Source: DASQZK01 sp963809925 (GTDB lineage Bacteria > Bacteroidota > Bacteroidia > Bacteroidales > GCA-2748055). Taken from it: a stretch of 64,000 nucleotides of DNA. A model generated the notes under the pieces. The model made no database searches. It was not told the origin of the DNA and saw only the letters and a program-made list of their open reading frames with translations. Shown here piece by piece: positions 37,221 through 46,241 of the stretch. Every line of letters starts with the position of its first letter. Position 1 is the stretch's first letter. The position numbers were made by a program, and so were the translations under genes. The stretch spans positions 124,001 through 188,000 of the forward strand of contig CAWELH010000006.1 of NCBI GenBank assembly GCA_963809925.1, in the 5' to 3' direction.

Positions 37221-38144
37221 TTAGACAAAACTGTCCACGTTTCTGTATGCATCAATAACAGCCTGTTCGCCTTCTTTACCCTTCCGCGAATTCCCGTGCT
37301 CCATCCCCAGGATCATGTCTTTGCTTTTGCTGTAAATATGACTGAAGACATTCATGTAATTGATTTCGCCGGTGGTAGGTTCTTTCCTTCCCGGGTTGTC
37401 GCCGATCTGGAAGTATCCGATCTCATCCCATGAGCGGTCGATGTTTGGGATCAGATTCCCTTCCTGTTTCTGCATGTGGTAAATGTCATACAGAACCTTG
37501 CACGACGGGCTGTTCACGGCACGGCATACCTCATAGGCCTGTGACGATTTTTTCAGGAAGAGCCCCGGGTGATCCATGTAATTCAGCGCTTCAAGAACCA
37601 TCACCAGTCCGTGAGGTTCAAGGATTTCCGATGCCTGCCTCAGTGCTTCCACCACATTTGCTGTCTGATAATTATGCTCCTGCCTCATATCCACAAATCC
37701 GGGTACAACAGTCATCCATGTGGCGTTGACACGCTTTGCGACATCAACCGATTCACGGATTTCTTTCAGGAACTTATCCCTGAACTCTTTCTTTCCTGTC
37801 GTCAGCCCAGCCTCATTCCACGATATGGTGTGCCCGACAAATACCCCCATTTTCATCCCCAGGCGTGCCATAGCAGAGGCGATCTTCTCCTGTTCCTCAA
37901 TGCTCCGGCCCTTCATTCCGTTATCTTCCATAGCCCGGAAGCCTGCGTCGTACATAAATTTGATCTGATCGGCGGAATCCTCTCCTGCAGACTCTTTAAA
38001 CATACCCAGGTGCGGGGCATACAGCAAATTGAATGTGCCTGCTTTATCTGCAGGGGACGGGGAAGCAAAACTACCGGCCGGACTTAACAATGAAGCCGTA
38101 CCTGCAGCCAGTGCAGTACTTTTCAGGAATACTCTTCTTTTCAT
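37221..38144 (-). CDS. Tat-exported TIM-barrel sugar isomerase/epimerase (xylose-isomerase-like)
   Basis: A 307-residue protein with a twin-arginine-type leader (MKRRVFLKSTALAAGTASL). The rest is an AP-endonuclease-2/xylose-isomerase-like TIM barrel: GTFNLLYAPHLGMFKESAG, a metal-site series with MTVVPGFVDMRQEHN, LVMVLEALNYMDHPGLFL, VLYDIYHMQKQEGNL, GYFQIGDNPGRKEPTTGEIN and LGMEHGNSRKGKEG. The glutamate, aspartate-histidine and final glutamate fit the metal ligands of hydroxypyruvate or tagatose-type isomerases. Export is unusual for such enzymes except in periplasmic keto-sugar chemistry. It is convergent with the Tat-exported oxidoreductase gene, which supports that idea. The specific substrate cannot be read from the sequence. 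Confidence 0.87.
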   Translation of the reverse strand: MKRRVFLKSTALAAGTASLLSPAGSFASPSPADKAGTFNLLYAPHLGMFKESAGEDSADQIKFMYDAGFRAMEDNGMKGRSIEEQEKIASAMARLGMKMGVFVGHTISWNEAGLTTGKKEFRDKFLKEIRESVDVAKRVNATWMTVVPGFVDMRQEHNYQTANVVEALRQASEILEPHGLVMVLEALNYMDHPGLFLKKSSQAYEVCRAVNSPSCKVLYDIYHMQKQEGNLIPNIDRSWDEIGYFQIGDNPGRKEPTTGEINYMNVFSHIYSKSKDMILGMEHGNSRKGKEGEQAVIDAYRNVDSFV

Positions 38145-38401
38145 AGGTATTGGTTTTGATGGATGCCCTGTCGGGCGACTATATTACGACGCATTCTTAC
38201 TGCTTCCGAATTTAGATAAATCCTCACTGAAATGCAACGCCGGATATGAGCTAATATATCCAATGCCAGATATTAGTCTCTCTCTGCCTGCATATCCGGG
38301 ACATCAGAACAAAAGGCAAAACGTACAATTCCAGCCTCAGGCTGTTATTAACTTGTTCATATCACTTTTAAATAAATCCGGTATTGCGCATCCGTATTTA
38401 T

Positions 38402-38409
38402 TATATTTG
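38402..38409 (+). promoter_or_regulatory. Possible -7 box (TATATTTG) of the DUF1232 gene
   Basis: TATATTTG matches TAnnTTTG and ends 17 bp before the ATG at 38427. A TTG at 38384-38386 is nearer than the usual -33 spacing. Confidence 0.45.
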
Positions 38410-38426
38410 CAAAAAGAGGACAAGGT

Positions 38427-38822
38427 ATGAATACGCAGGAAGAAATTTATTTAAGGGATTTTTACAATGATGCGGAAGCAATAGAGCATGATCCGGAAAA
38501 GGTGATATCCCTCCTTTCCAAAGTAAAAGAGATCATCGCGCACAATAGTCTAAGGCTCGGAAAACTTCTTGAGCCTGTACAGGTCTTTATAAGAATGGTA
38601 TGCGACTATGCGAACGGCAGCTACAGAGAAATTGCGCCCGGGAGGATATTGCTTATTATCTCGGCGTTAGCCTATCTGGTATCGCCATTTGATGCCATAT
38701 TTGATTTCCTCCCCGGGGGATTTATCGATGATGCTGCAATTCTGACCTGGCTGTTTGCTTCACTGAAAACCGAAGTCGACGCATATTTGCTTTGGGAGAC
38801 AGTGGCTGCGGAGGTAAGTTAA
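38427..38822 (+). CDS. YkvA/DUF1232 family protein
   Basis: A 131-residue protein. The C-terminal half carries the DUF1232 signature: ALAYLVSPFDAIFDFLPGGF followed by IDDAAILTWLFASLKTEVDAYL, with a hydrophobic helix and the conserved SPFDxIPD-like turn. The N-terminal ~75 residues are helical and acidic. Family members are small, probably membrane-associated proteins of unknown function. It is convergent with the helicase gene, whose stop lies 5 bp away. A GGACAAGG-type purine stretch just before the ATG could act as a ribosome-binding site. Confidence 0.8.
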   Translation: MNTQEEIYLRDFYNDAEAIEHDPEKVISLLSKVKEIIAHNSLRLGKLLEPVQVFIRMVCDYANGSYREIAPGRILLIISALAYLVSPFDAIFDFLPGGFIDDAAILTWLFASLKTEVDAYLLWETVAAEVS

Positions 38823-38826
38823 AGGA

Positions 38827-41085
38827 TCAGCCATCCGTAAAAACGAATTTCTCTTTATCCATCTCCAGTAAAAACCTTGAAGGTAAGTGGAAAAAGGCAT
38901 CGTAGGAATAAAGATACCGTGGGAAGGTGATATAAAGCTCTTCCTTGGCGCGGCTGCAGGCCACGTAGAAAAGTCGTCTCTCTTCTTCCATATCTTCAAG
39001 AGTCAGGGCGCGGTTTGAAGGAAACATCCCGTCAAGGGCATGCGGCACAAACACGGCGTACCATTCCAGGCCCTTCGCCGAATGAACGGTTGACAACGTC
39101 ACTTTACCCTTCTCCTCCCCTTCATCGATGAGCGGCCTGCTCTGATCGGCAACATGCCTGGATGGAGGGTCGAGCGCAAAATCCGAGAGGAAACGGTCCA
39201 TATCCTTATATTTCCGCGACAGATCCAGAAGAACGTCAATATCCAGTAGCCGGTTTTTATAGTCTGTTTCCCGGGATTTCAGGATGGGGGTATAATAATC
39301 CCCGATGATTTCAATCTTCTGAGTCAGGCTGTATTCAGACTGAGAGGCTTTCGAAAGCATCCGACCCAGCGCAAGCAGTTCGTTGTAAAATTTACGCTGG
39401 CTGAACGCTTCAAAGCTAAACATATCGCCGGAGTTCCTGAGCGTGTCGATAACACCTGATGCCGTAATCTTCCCGACCCCCCCGATATACTTCAGCACAC
39501 GGTGCCATGCCACGGCATCGGAGGGATTGTAGGTCAGCTTAAGGTATGAGATCACGTCCTTGATATGCATCCTTTCATTGAACTTGAATCCCCCGACCAC
39601 CACATAAGGTATGCGACGTTTGCTGAGCTCCGTCTGGATATACCGGTTATGCCAGTCGGCCCGGTTGAGTACGGCCAGTTCACCGGGAGAGATACCTTCC
39701 TCCATCAGTTCCATCATCCTGTCGACGATAAAAACGGCCTCATCCTCCTCACTATATACCCGTCGAACCACCGGCAGGACGTCGTGCCTGTTGCTTGTGA
39801 ACAGTCGTTTTTTATACCCGATCCTGGCGTGGCTGATCACCTCGTTGGTGAAGTCAAGGATTTTCTGATTGCTCCGGTAATTTTCCTCGATTCTGACTAC
39901 CTCGCATTCCGGGTAGGTTTCCGGAAAACGCAGGATATTTTCGTAGTTGGCTCCCCGGAAGGCGTAGATGCTTTGTGCGTCATCGCCCACTACCATGATT
40001 CGCCGGTGGCCGGCACCGATAAAATCGATGATCTGCTTCTGGACCACGTTCGTATCCTGGAACTCGTCCACCATAACGTAAGAGTATCGTTTTTGAATGA
40101 TCTGCCTGAAGGGCGCATGGTCGCGCAGGGCATCGCGCAGAACTTCCATTAGATCGTCGAAGTCGAGGATATGGCTTATTTTCTTGTACTTTGTATAGCC
40201 GGAAAAGATCAGTTCGATATCCTTGATATAATCAATCAGTCCGCTGTAATATTTTTGTATCACCTGCGATACGGTCTCGCCCCGGTTGCGGGAATAGGAT
40301 ATGATATCAAAGATCCGGCCCTTTTTCGGGAATTTTCGGTCTTTGGTGTTCAGCTTCAGCTCGCTGCGTATCAGGTCGACCACATCTTCGGAATCGGCAG
40401 CATCGATGATGGTGAAGTTGGGCGGCAGGTTAAGCATATTGGCATATTTCCGCAGGATAAAAGCGGCAAACGAATGGAAAGTACCCCCGGTAACTTTGCC
40501 AGCCGATGCATCATGGAGGAGGGTCTCCACCCTGTTGAGCATTTCCCGCGCTGCTTTACGTGTGAAGGTAAGAAGGAGGATGGATTGTGGTTCCGTGCCG
40601 TTTTCGATCAGCCATGCGACACGGTGCACGATGACCCGTGTTTTCCCGCTGCCCGCGCCTGCGATGACCATTACAGGCTTGTCTGTGGTAAGCACGGCAG
40701 CCAGTTGCTGTGGATTAAGGGTGGTTAAATAGGGAATCAGAAAGGTAGAAAAGTCGGTTCGGCTGAGATCAACCTGTACAGGGGCTTTCTTTTCAATTGC
40801 ACCGGTGATCTTCTGAAGCTGAAGAATCTTCTCCTCAACAGCCGGGGGTATCTCAATTTCGGCCAGCTCGCCGGGCCTTGCGACAGGAAACTGGCCGGTC
40901 CTGTCATCTTCCTCATAAAGCACCGGTGACCTGGCCACACTTCCGATTTTATTCAGAAAGGCATTCAGAAGCTCTTCCTCCCCGCCCACATCAGGACCTG
41001 TCTTCCGCAATTGCTCATCTTGTTTGTCCGGATCGTTGCCGTTGCCCACATGCTTCTTTTCCCATCTTTTCCCGAAGATTGCCAT
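38827..41085 (-). CDS. UvrD/PcrA-type ATP-dependent DNA helicase
   Basis: A 752-residue superfamily 1 helicase with a ~115-residue N-terminal extension before the helicase core. Core motifs: LNPQQLAAVLTTDKPVMVIA with Walker A GAGSGKTRVI near residue 145-152, LTFTRKAAREM, FHSFAAFILRKYA, Walker B VMVDEFQDTN, VVGDDAQSIYAFRGANYEN, EENYRSNQKIL, and the C-terminal VTLSTVHSAKGLEWYAVFV and EEERRLFYVACSRAKEELY. It unwinds DNA 3' to 5' in repair or replication restart. The long, acidic, low-complexity N-terminus is not part of the standard PcrA layout. A short palindrome sits just in front of the start codon. Confidence 0.93.
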   Translation of the reverse strand: MAIFGKRWEKKHVGNGNDPDKQDEQLRKTGPDVGGEEELLNAFLNKIGSVARSPVLYEEDDRTGQFPVARPGELAEIEIPPAVEEKILQLQKITGAIEKKAPVQVDLSRTDFSTFLIPYLTTLNPQQLAAVLTTDKPVMVIAGAGSGKTRVIVHRVAWLIENGTEPQSILLLTFTRKAAREMLNRVETLLHDASAGKVTGGTFHSFAAFILRKYANMLNLPPNFTIIDAADSEDVVDLIRSELKLNTKDRKFPKKGRIFDIISYSRNRGETVSQVIQKYYSGLIDYIKDIELIFSGYTKYKKISHILDFDDLMEVLRDALRDHAPFRQIIQKRYSYVMVDEFQDTNVVQKQIIDFIGAGHRRIMVVGDDAQSIYAFRGANYENILRFPETYPECEVVRIEENYRSNQKILDFTNEVISHARIGYKKRLFTSNRHDVLPVVRRVYSEEDEAVFIVDRMMELMEEGISPGELAVLNRADWHNRYIQTELSKRRIPYVVVGGFKFNERMHIKDVISYLKLTYNPSDAVAWHRVLKYIGGVGKITASGVIDTLRNSGDMFSFEAFSQRKFYNELLALGRMLSKASQSEYSLTQKIEIIGDYYTPILKSRETDYKNRLLDIDVLLDLSRKYKDMDRFLSDFALDPPSRHVADQSRPLIDEGEEKGKVTLSTVHSAKGLEWYAVFVPHALDGMFPSNRALTLEDMEEERRLFYVACSRAKEELYITFPRYLYSYDAFFHLPSRFLLEMDKEKFVFTDG

Positions 41086-41094
41086 ATCTGTTTT

Positions 41095-41109
41095 GATTAG
41101 AATCTAATC
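41095..41109. repeat. Short palindrome upstream of the helicase gene
   Basis: GATTAGAATCTAATC is a 7-bp inverted repeat around one base, 10 bp upstream of the helicase ATG on the minus strand. It could be an operator, but nothing else supports that. Confidence 0.35.
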
Positions 41110-41341
41110 ATTCTGCATAACGGAAATATAGAAAAAAGGCTGGAGAATCGGCAACAATCCGCTAAAAAACACCGTGCGTCCCGGACAAATTTCTGCATCT
41201 GTGAAGATACCCGGATACGGAAACTCCGAATATAAATCCGGCTTGGGAAGAAATCACTGCACTCCCGCAAGCGTGCGGTGCCGTGCGGTAGCCGGAATTT
41301 CAGCGAATGAAAAATTTTCAACCCCGCTCTGTGCAGTGTTA
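41110..41341. other. Intergenic region before tRNA-Arg
   Basis: About 230 bp between the helicase gene and the tRNA promoter. Open frames here have no protein-like features. No RNA gene or repeat is recognised. Confidence 0.5.
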
Positions 41342-41372
41342 TTGATAAGTACCAAAAAAGCTGTTATATTTG
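41342..41372 (+). promoter_or_regulatory. Promoter of tRNA-Arg
   Basis: TTG at 41342-41344 and TATATTTG at 41365-41372 (TAnnTTTG) are separated by 20 bp, close to ideal Bacteroidota spacing. The -7 box ends 29 bp before the tRNA 5' end. Confidence 0.6.
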
Positions 41373-41401
41373 TACCCCGGTTTTCAACCGCTATCTCTAA
41401 C

Positions 41402-41473
41402 GGCCTCATAGTTCAAGGGATAGAACGGAAGTTTCCTAAACTTCAGATTCAGGTTCGAGTCCTGGTGAGGCTA
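41402..41473 (+). tRNA. tRNA-Arg (anticodon CCT)
   Basis: A complete cloverleaf can be drawn: acceptor arm GGCCTCA with TGAGGCT, D arm GTTC/GAAC, anticodon arm GAAGT/ACTTC with loop TTCCTAA (anticodon CCT, reading AGG), a 4-base variable loop and a T arm TCAGG-TTCGAGT-CCTGG, then discriminator A. The first acceptor pair is G-U. CCA is not encoded. The gene marks a visible change from compact core genes to an A+T-richer accessory segment, and tRNA genes are frequent integration sites, but no repeat of its 3' end was found to the right within this window. Confidence 0.93.
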
Positions 41474-41477
41474 CTGA

Positions 41478-41519
41478 ATACGCCCCTTATTCGATTATGA
41501 ATGAGGGGCGTATGTTTTA
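41478..41519 (+). terminator. Rho-independent terminator after tRNA-Arg
   Basis: A 15-bp stem (ATACGCCCCTTATTC with GAATGAGGGGCGTAT, one G-T pair) around the loop GATTAT, followed by GTTTTATT, begins 5 bp after the tRNA. Confidence 0.8.
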
Positions 41520-41579
41520 TTGTACCCCTGAATTGTCCCCCTTTTGCGATTTTAAATTGTATTTCACTACCGAATGATA

Positions 41580-41761
41580 TCACTTCGTAATTCGAAAGGG
41601 ATCATCAGGCTTTCTCCCCGACCATTTTGCAAAGTAATCTGTGTTAATTCTTTTAAGTTCGTAACCCTGTTGTGGTGTAAAACCAAGATCGTAATCTATC
41701 ATAAATTGAGCCAGAATTCTCTTACGAAAATCAAGCCGTTTTGCTGTTCATTAGAATTCAT
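41580..41761 (-). pseudogene. Small frameshifted gene of unknown family, downstream of paiB-like gene
   Basis: On the minus strand, an ATG at 41761 opens MNSNEQQ, and after a one- or two-base frame change in a run of A residues the other frame continues as a convincingly protein-like ~55 residues: RKRILAQFMIDYDLGFTPQQ, then GYELKRINTDYFAKWSGRKP, then a final DDPFRITK and TGA. The composition (aromatic, charged, few odd codons) argues for a real ~60-residue protein broken by an indel, or an indel error in the sequence. It starts 20 bp after the stop of the PaiB-like gene on the same strand. I do not recognise the family. Confidence 0.45.
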
Positions 41762-41781
41762 TTCTTTCACCGTCAGCAATC

Positions 41782-42426
41782 CTATTCCTTAGCATCAGGA
41801 AATACTTCCTTAGTCCTTTTTTTCATCTCTGCAGCAATCACCTGCCCAGCTTCACCCTGTTCTTTAAGCTGCTCTATTATATTGTCATAACTTTTTGCAT
41901 CTCTGTTTTGGCTTAATTTGAAAACAGTGTCCAATTCTTTTATTTCAATTTCAAAAGCCACAATTGCCTCCATTAATTTTTTTGTGTAGTCTGGTGGCAG
42001 GTTATCAAAAATAGTGGCAGACTGTAAATTTTGGTTTTCAAAATGCAGGGATGTCATTCGAAGTACATCTACTAATGCTGTGTCATCCAGTAATCGCATA
42101 ATGCCTTTAGCATGAATGCTCATGTAGTTCCATGTTGAAGGGGTATGAGGATTACTATACCAGGTACCACTAACATAGGTGTGATGACCAGTGAAAACTA
42201 CGAGTACATTTTCATTCTGCAAGAAGGCTTTATGATGGTCTGTATTTTTCATAATATGCCCCCTTACTATCCTTTTGCCATCCTTTTCTTCAATGAAAAC
42301 AGGCACTTGTGTAGCCACAGGTTTGTTTTCTGAATCGCTTCCTGCTATAAAAGCAAATGGATACTGAGCAATAAATTCTTTAATTACCTGTTCATTTTTT
42401 TCTTTGTAATACGGAAGGTCGTACAT
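41782..42426 (-). CDS. PaiB-like FMN-binding flavin reductase-fold protein
   Basis: A ~214-residue protein; the ATG at 42426 (MYDLPYYKEKNEQVIKEFI) matches the usual family start, while 30 upstream in-frame codons do not. PaiB/FMN-binding split-barrel motifs are visible: YPFAFIAGSDSENKPVATQV, GHIMKNTDHHKAFLQNENV, VVFTGHHTYVSGTWYSNP and PSTWNYMSIHAKGIMRLLDD. In Bacillus PaiB is a negative regulator of sporulation and protease genes; many homologues are annotated as transcriptional regulators, though the fold is flavin-binding and there is no DNA-binding domain. It precedes a small frameshifted gene. It is the first gene right of tRNA-Arg with A+T-richer codon use than the core. Confidence 0.82.
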   Translation of the reverse strand: MYDLPYYKEKNEQVIKEFIAQYPFAFIAGSDSENKPVATQVPVFIEEKDGKRIVRGHIMKNTDHHKAFLQNENVLVVFTGHHTYVSGTWYSNPHTPSTWNYMSIHAKGIMRLLDDTALVDVLRMTSLHFENQNLQSATIFDNLPPDYTKKLMEAIVAFEIEIKELDTVFKLSQNRDAKSYDNIIEQLKEQGEAGQVIAAEMKKRTKEVFPDAKE

Positions 42427-42753
42427 AATTTGATAGTGTTGACTGTGTGATATTTGCAAACTGTTTAATGGATGTATAAAATGGCTTATAACGGAAAATT
42501 GTATTGAAAGTGGCAAATTAGCTGGTACTTTCCTATCAGGTTACAAGATGGATATTTCGGTGATACTTACCCCCATGGTTTTAACTCAAAGAACAGATGA
42601 AATGTTATTTCTGAAGCACCCCCCAACCGGCGGTCCAGTAAAATTCTTATTTTTAGCCATGGTAATCTTATTTATGAAGTAACTTCAATGCTGACCAGAT
42701 CCCTTGGACGAAAAGCCAACCCCTCATAAATATTATTTCCGGACATTACTGAT

Positions 42754-42761
42754 TATATTTG
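42754..42761 (+). promoter_or_regulatory. Possible -7 box (TATATTTG) of the GH43 gene
   Basis: TATATTTG matches TAnnTTTG, 25 bp before the GH43 ATG at 42787. The -33 position has only TATT. Confidence 0.4.
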
Positions 42762-42786
42762 ACAAAAAATTTTAAAAAATTGTTCA

Positions 42787-44802
42787 ATGAAAAAACTGAC
42801 GGTATTCTTAATCCTCTTCTATTTTATAACGGCATCGGCGTTTGCCCAGACAAGCTATACCAATCCTGGCATCACACTGGCCGATCCATATGTGTTTTTC
42901 GAAAATGGTATGTATTATGCGTATGGAACAACCAGTTCAGATGGCTTTTTATGCTGGACATCCGTTGATCTTGTAAACTGGACGAGCGAAGGTTATGCAT
43001 ACCAGGAAACTCCGTCCACATGGGGCGATGATACCTACTGGGCGCCTGAGGTTAAAGCATTCAATGGGAAATACTATATGTCCTACAGCTGCAGAGGCAA
43101 AGGTGGTGCAAACGAAGGAAGGATGCTGCTCTGCCTCGCAGTAAGCGATTCCCCGACAGGGCCTTTTACTGATTTGTATGCCCCCTGGTTTGATGAAGGA
43201 TATAGCTGCATCGATTCGGATATCTTCTTCGACGATGATGCTACACCCTACTTATATTTTGATAAGGTAGGAGCTTCAGGATATATCTATGGCTTGGTTT
43301 ACGTGAGGCAACTTTCAGGCACGGATCTGACAATTACAGGAGATGCCGTACAGTGCATACAGGCATCCCAGCCCTGGGAGAACCCGAACAGCAGTGTTAA
43401 CCGTACCAACGAGGGCTCATTTGTTTTCAGATACCAGGACACCTATTTCATGACCTACTCGGCCAATTCATGGGATAACCCCTATTACGGGATCGGCTAC
43501 GCAACCGCTGCTTCGCCCTTAGGTCCGTGGACAAAATCAGTCGATAATCCCATAATACACCGCGACGAGAGCATCGGCATCTATGGCCCCGGGCATAACT
43601 CCATCACCACTTCCCCGGATGGAAAGGAAAAGTTTATAGTCTATCATACACATGTTTCTTCCACCAATACAAGTAGGAAAATGAATATTGACAGGCTGTA
43701 TATCGACGATAACCTGGAGTTACAGGTGCTCGGCCCCACGCGCTCCCCCCAGCCATTACCATCAGGAGTTATCAGTACACTTGTAAATGTAAATTCAGTA
43801 AGCCTGGACCATGAAAGCGCTGACCTTGTGGCAGGCACGACCCTGCAGCTGGGTTTCGATGTATCTCCCGAAGATGCAACGATTAAAAATGTGCTGTGGA
43901 AAAGCAGCAATCCTTCTGTTGCATCTGTGACGGCAGACGGTTTGGTAAAGGCCGTCTCTCCGGGCGGAAACTGCAAAATATTTGCAATTTCCTACGAGGG
44001 GAATAAAAAAGATACCTGCGATATTAGCGTTTCAGGAATAAACGTCAATGCTGTATTACTGGATCATGATAGCCTGGTGATAATTAATGGCAAAACACAA
44101 CAGCTTACTGCAGCCGTTTTGCCCATTGATGCAAGTTACCAGGAGCTGAACTGGAGCAGCAGCAATATCAATATTGCAGATGTATCTTCATCAGGACTGG
44201 TAACAGCAAAGGGAATAGGTATGACAAAACTCTTCGTGGTTTCACTGGATGGCGGGAAAAAAGACAGTTGCGTGGTCACCGTGAACTCTTCTGCTATATA
44301 TGTTAGCTCAGTACTGCTGAATAAACACGAAACATCCATTGTTACAGGTAATAGTGAGCAGCTGACGGCTACCGTTTTTCCTGAGAATGCCACAAATCCA
44401 AAAGTGAAATGGAGAAGCACCAATACCAGTATTGCAAGAGTATCTTTATCGGGTCTTGTTGATGCAATATCTCCCGGGGAGTCGAAAGTTATCGTAACGA
44501 CGGTGAGTAACAACCGGAGCGACACATGTGAAGTAACAGTTACAGATCATATTGATTTTATACATGAACATGATATACCAATGCTTTTCTATCCTAATCC
44601 TGCTTCAGATTATATACACCTGGAAAACCTCGAAGGCCACGGACAGATCTGCATGATCAGCTTATTGGGAACTTTCCGCAAAGTGCTTGTTTATCATAGT
44701 GATAAAGTTATCATAAACCTGGCGGATTATCCAAAAGGATTTTATATCATCCAGGTGATCACTGAAAAAGGTATTGAAACGGCTAAGTTATTGATTGAAT
44801 AA
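42787..44802 (+). CDS. Secreted GH43 glycosidase with three Big_2 domains and T9SS tag
   Basis: A 671-residue exported protein with a signal peptide (MKKLTVFLILFYFITASAFA). Residues ~25-325 form a GH43 five-blade propeller with the three catalytic acids in place: Asp33 in ITLADPYVFF, Asp143 in SCIDSDIFFD and Glu209 in NRTNEGSFVF. These enzymes usually cleave arabinose- or xylose-containing side chains. Residues ~333-585 hold three bacterial Ig-like (Big_2) repeats of the form VLLDH..L.I..G..QQL.A.V.P.DA, each ending in an SVTADGLVKA-like turn. Residues ~595-671 are a T9SS type A sorting domain starting FYPNPASDYIHLENL. It is therefore a cell-surface enzyme. No SusC/SusD pair is adjacent, so it is not in a typical polysaccharide utilisation locus. 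Confidence 0.93.
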   Translation: MKKLTVFLILFYFITASAFAQTSYTNPGITLADPYVFFENGMYYAYGTTSSDGFLCWTSVDLVNWTSEGYAYQETPSTWGDDTYWAPEVKAFNGKYYMSYSCRGKGGANEGRMLLCLAVSDSPTGPFTDLYAPWFDEGYSCIDSDIFFDDDATPYLYFDKVGASGYIYGLVYVRQLSGTDLTITGDAVQCIQASQPWENPNSSVNRTNEGSFVFRYQDTYFMTYSANSWDNPYYGIGYATAASPLGPWTKSVDNPIIHRDESIGIYGPGHNSITTSPDGKEKFIVYHTHVSSTNTSRKMNIDRLYIDDNLELQVLGPTRSPQPLPSGVISTLVNVNSVSLDHESADLVAGTTLQLGFDVSPEDATIKNVLWKSSNPSVASVTADGLVKAVSPGGNCKIFAISYEGNKKDTCDISVSGINVNAVLLDHDSLVIINGKTQQLTAAVLPIDASYQELNWSSSNINIADVSSSGLVTAKGIGMTKLFVVSLDGGKKDSCVVTVNSSAIYVSSVLLNKHETSIVTGNSEQLTATVFPENATNPKVKWRSTNTSIARVSLSGLVDAISPGESKVIVTTVSNNRSDTCEVTVTDHIDFIHEHDIPMLFYPNPASDYIHLENLEGHGQICMISLLGTFRKVLVYHSDKVIINLADYPKGFYIIQVITEKGIETAKLLIE

Positions 44803-45098
44803 CACTGTGTAAGATGTGCCGCAAGGAATCAAAATGACTGGCCGGTAAAAAAACAAACGAACAGCTAAGATGATGTAGAGCAACCGTCATCCTGTGCAGA
44901 AACCAGCCCCCTATTGTTGATAACCGTTTTGGAATAAAACCACAGATCCTCAGCGATTTATTAACTTGTATCGCTTCAAATAAAGAATTCATGGTTCACA
45001 AGCGGGGAAAAGACTGCTTTTACGATTAGCAGTTTTAGTGAAGAAACAATCCAATCCACAATGTTTCACATGTTCATTGCACTTTAGAATTTTCTTTA
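44803..45098. other. Non-coding gap
   Basis: 296 bp between the GH43 and serine hydrolase genes. No gene, repeat or promoter box is recognised with confidence. Confidence 0.4.
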
Positions 45099-46163
45099 AT
45101 GAGAACAATATTTAATACATTGACTTTTACATTCTTTTTCCTTGGATCTCATATTGGTTATTCGCAGACATTTGAACAAAATGCAGATGCCTATCTGAAA
45201 GATCTTGTCAATAAGGGGAAATTTAGCGGTACTGTCCTGGTGGCTCAAAATGGCAATGTCGTGTTCTGCAAAAGCTATGGATATGCAAACAAAGAGAGAA
45301 ATAAAATAAACACTCCTCAAATTGAATTTAATATTGGTTCAATCACTAAACCGTTTGTGGCAGTATTAATCATGCAATTAGTAGAGAAACACCAGATAAC
45401 CTTGGACGAGCCAATGTCTGACTTCTTTCCTGGGATAGATTCTGACAAAAGTAAAATAACCCTCAACCAATTATTGCATCAAACTTCGGGCATTGCAGAT
45501 TATACTGAAGCAGATTTAGCCTGTCCCGCTTTTTTACATCACCCTATCAATCCATTAAAATTTGTTAATTGCATAAATGAAGTAAAATCAGAGTTTACAC
45601 CCGGAAGTAAATTCTCGTATAGTAATACAAATTATTATTTATTGGGACTTATTTTAGAAAAAGTAACCGGGCAAACTTTTGAACAAGTGTTGAGGGAAAA
45701 TATTCTTATCCCATTAAAAATGACTCATACCGGCTATAAGAATTTTTCAGAAAATATATTGGCAGCTCAGGGCTATACGATGAAGGAGAACAAACTTGTA
45801 CCAACAGCGATTGATGATATCGGAATAGCATATTCTGCTGGTGGAATGTTTTCTACTGTTCATGATCTATATTTATTTGACCAGGCATTGCGTACTGAAG
45901 CGCTACTGAAAAAATCCACGTTGGAACAAATGTTTGCGGAGAATAAATCAGTTAATCCAAGTTATTATGGGTTGGGTTGGTATGTTGACCCGAATGGAGA
46001 TTACCGTACTTTTCATGAAGGCGGAATCGATGGTTTCTCATCATGTATAGATAGATTTCTTAAAAACGATTTGTGCATTATTGCATTGAGCAATTTTGAA
46101 TTTGTTGAATGCAGAGTAGATATCACCGAACCACTTACAAAGTTGTTCACTGGGAGATACTAA
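45099..46163 (+). CDS. Exported beta-lactamase-fold serine hydrolase
   Basis: A 354-residue protein with a signal peptide (MRTIFNTLTFTFFFLGSHIGYS). The class C beta-lactamase/penicillin-binding fold is clear: the SxxK catalytic motif in NIGSITKPFVAV near residue 84, the YxN motif in KFSYSNTNYYLLG, and the third HxG-like site in FHEGGIDGFSSC. Members include esterases, D-aminopeptidases and beta-lactamase-like proteins; the substrate cannot be told. Codon use is more A+T-rich than the neighbouring GH43 gene. It sits among other single-gene units and is separated by ~300 bp of non-coding DNA from the gene before it. Confidence 0.87.
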   Translation: MRTIFNTLTFTFFFLGSHIGYSQTFEQNADAYLKDLVNKGKFSGTVLVAQNGNVVFCKSYGYANKERNKINTPQIEFNIGSITKPFVAVLIMQLVEKHQITLDEPMSDFFPGIDSDKSKITLNQLLHQTSGIADYTEADLACPAFLHHPINPLKFVNCINEVKSEFTPGSKFSYSNTNYYLLGLILEKVTGQTFEQVLRENILIPLKMTHTGYKNFSENILAAQGYTMKENKLVPTAIDDIGIAYSAGGMFSTVHDLYLFDQALRTEALLKKSTLEQMFAENKSVNPSYYGLGWYVDPNGDYRTFHEGGIDGFSSCIDRFLKNDLCIIALSNFEFVECRVDITEPLTKLFTGRY

Positions 46164-46241
46164 ATAAAAATTAAAAAATATTATTGTCTCAAACGAATTG
46201 CAAGAGATAATTGATGCGGCTCCATTGACGGAACATATGAT

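Noticed and set aside
41402..41473. Integrative element using the tRNA-Arg 3' end as att site
   Set aside because: No second copy of the tRNA 3' sequence was seen in the window and no integrase lies beside it. The idea is kept only as a composition-based finding.
44783..44992. Minus-strand open frame of 69 codons
   Set aside because: No homology-like motif, and it overlaps the 3' end of the GH43 gene.
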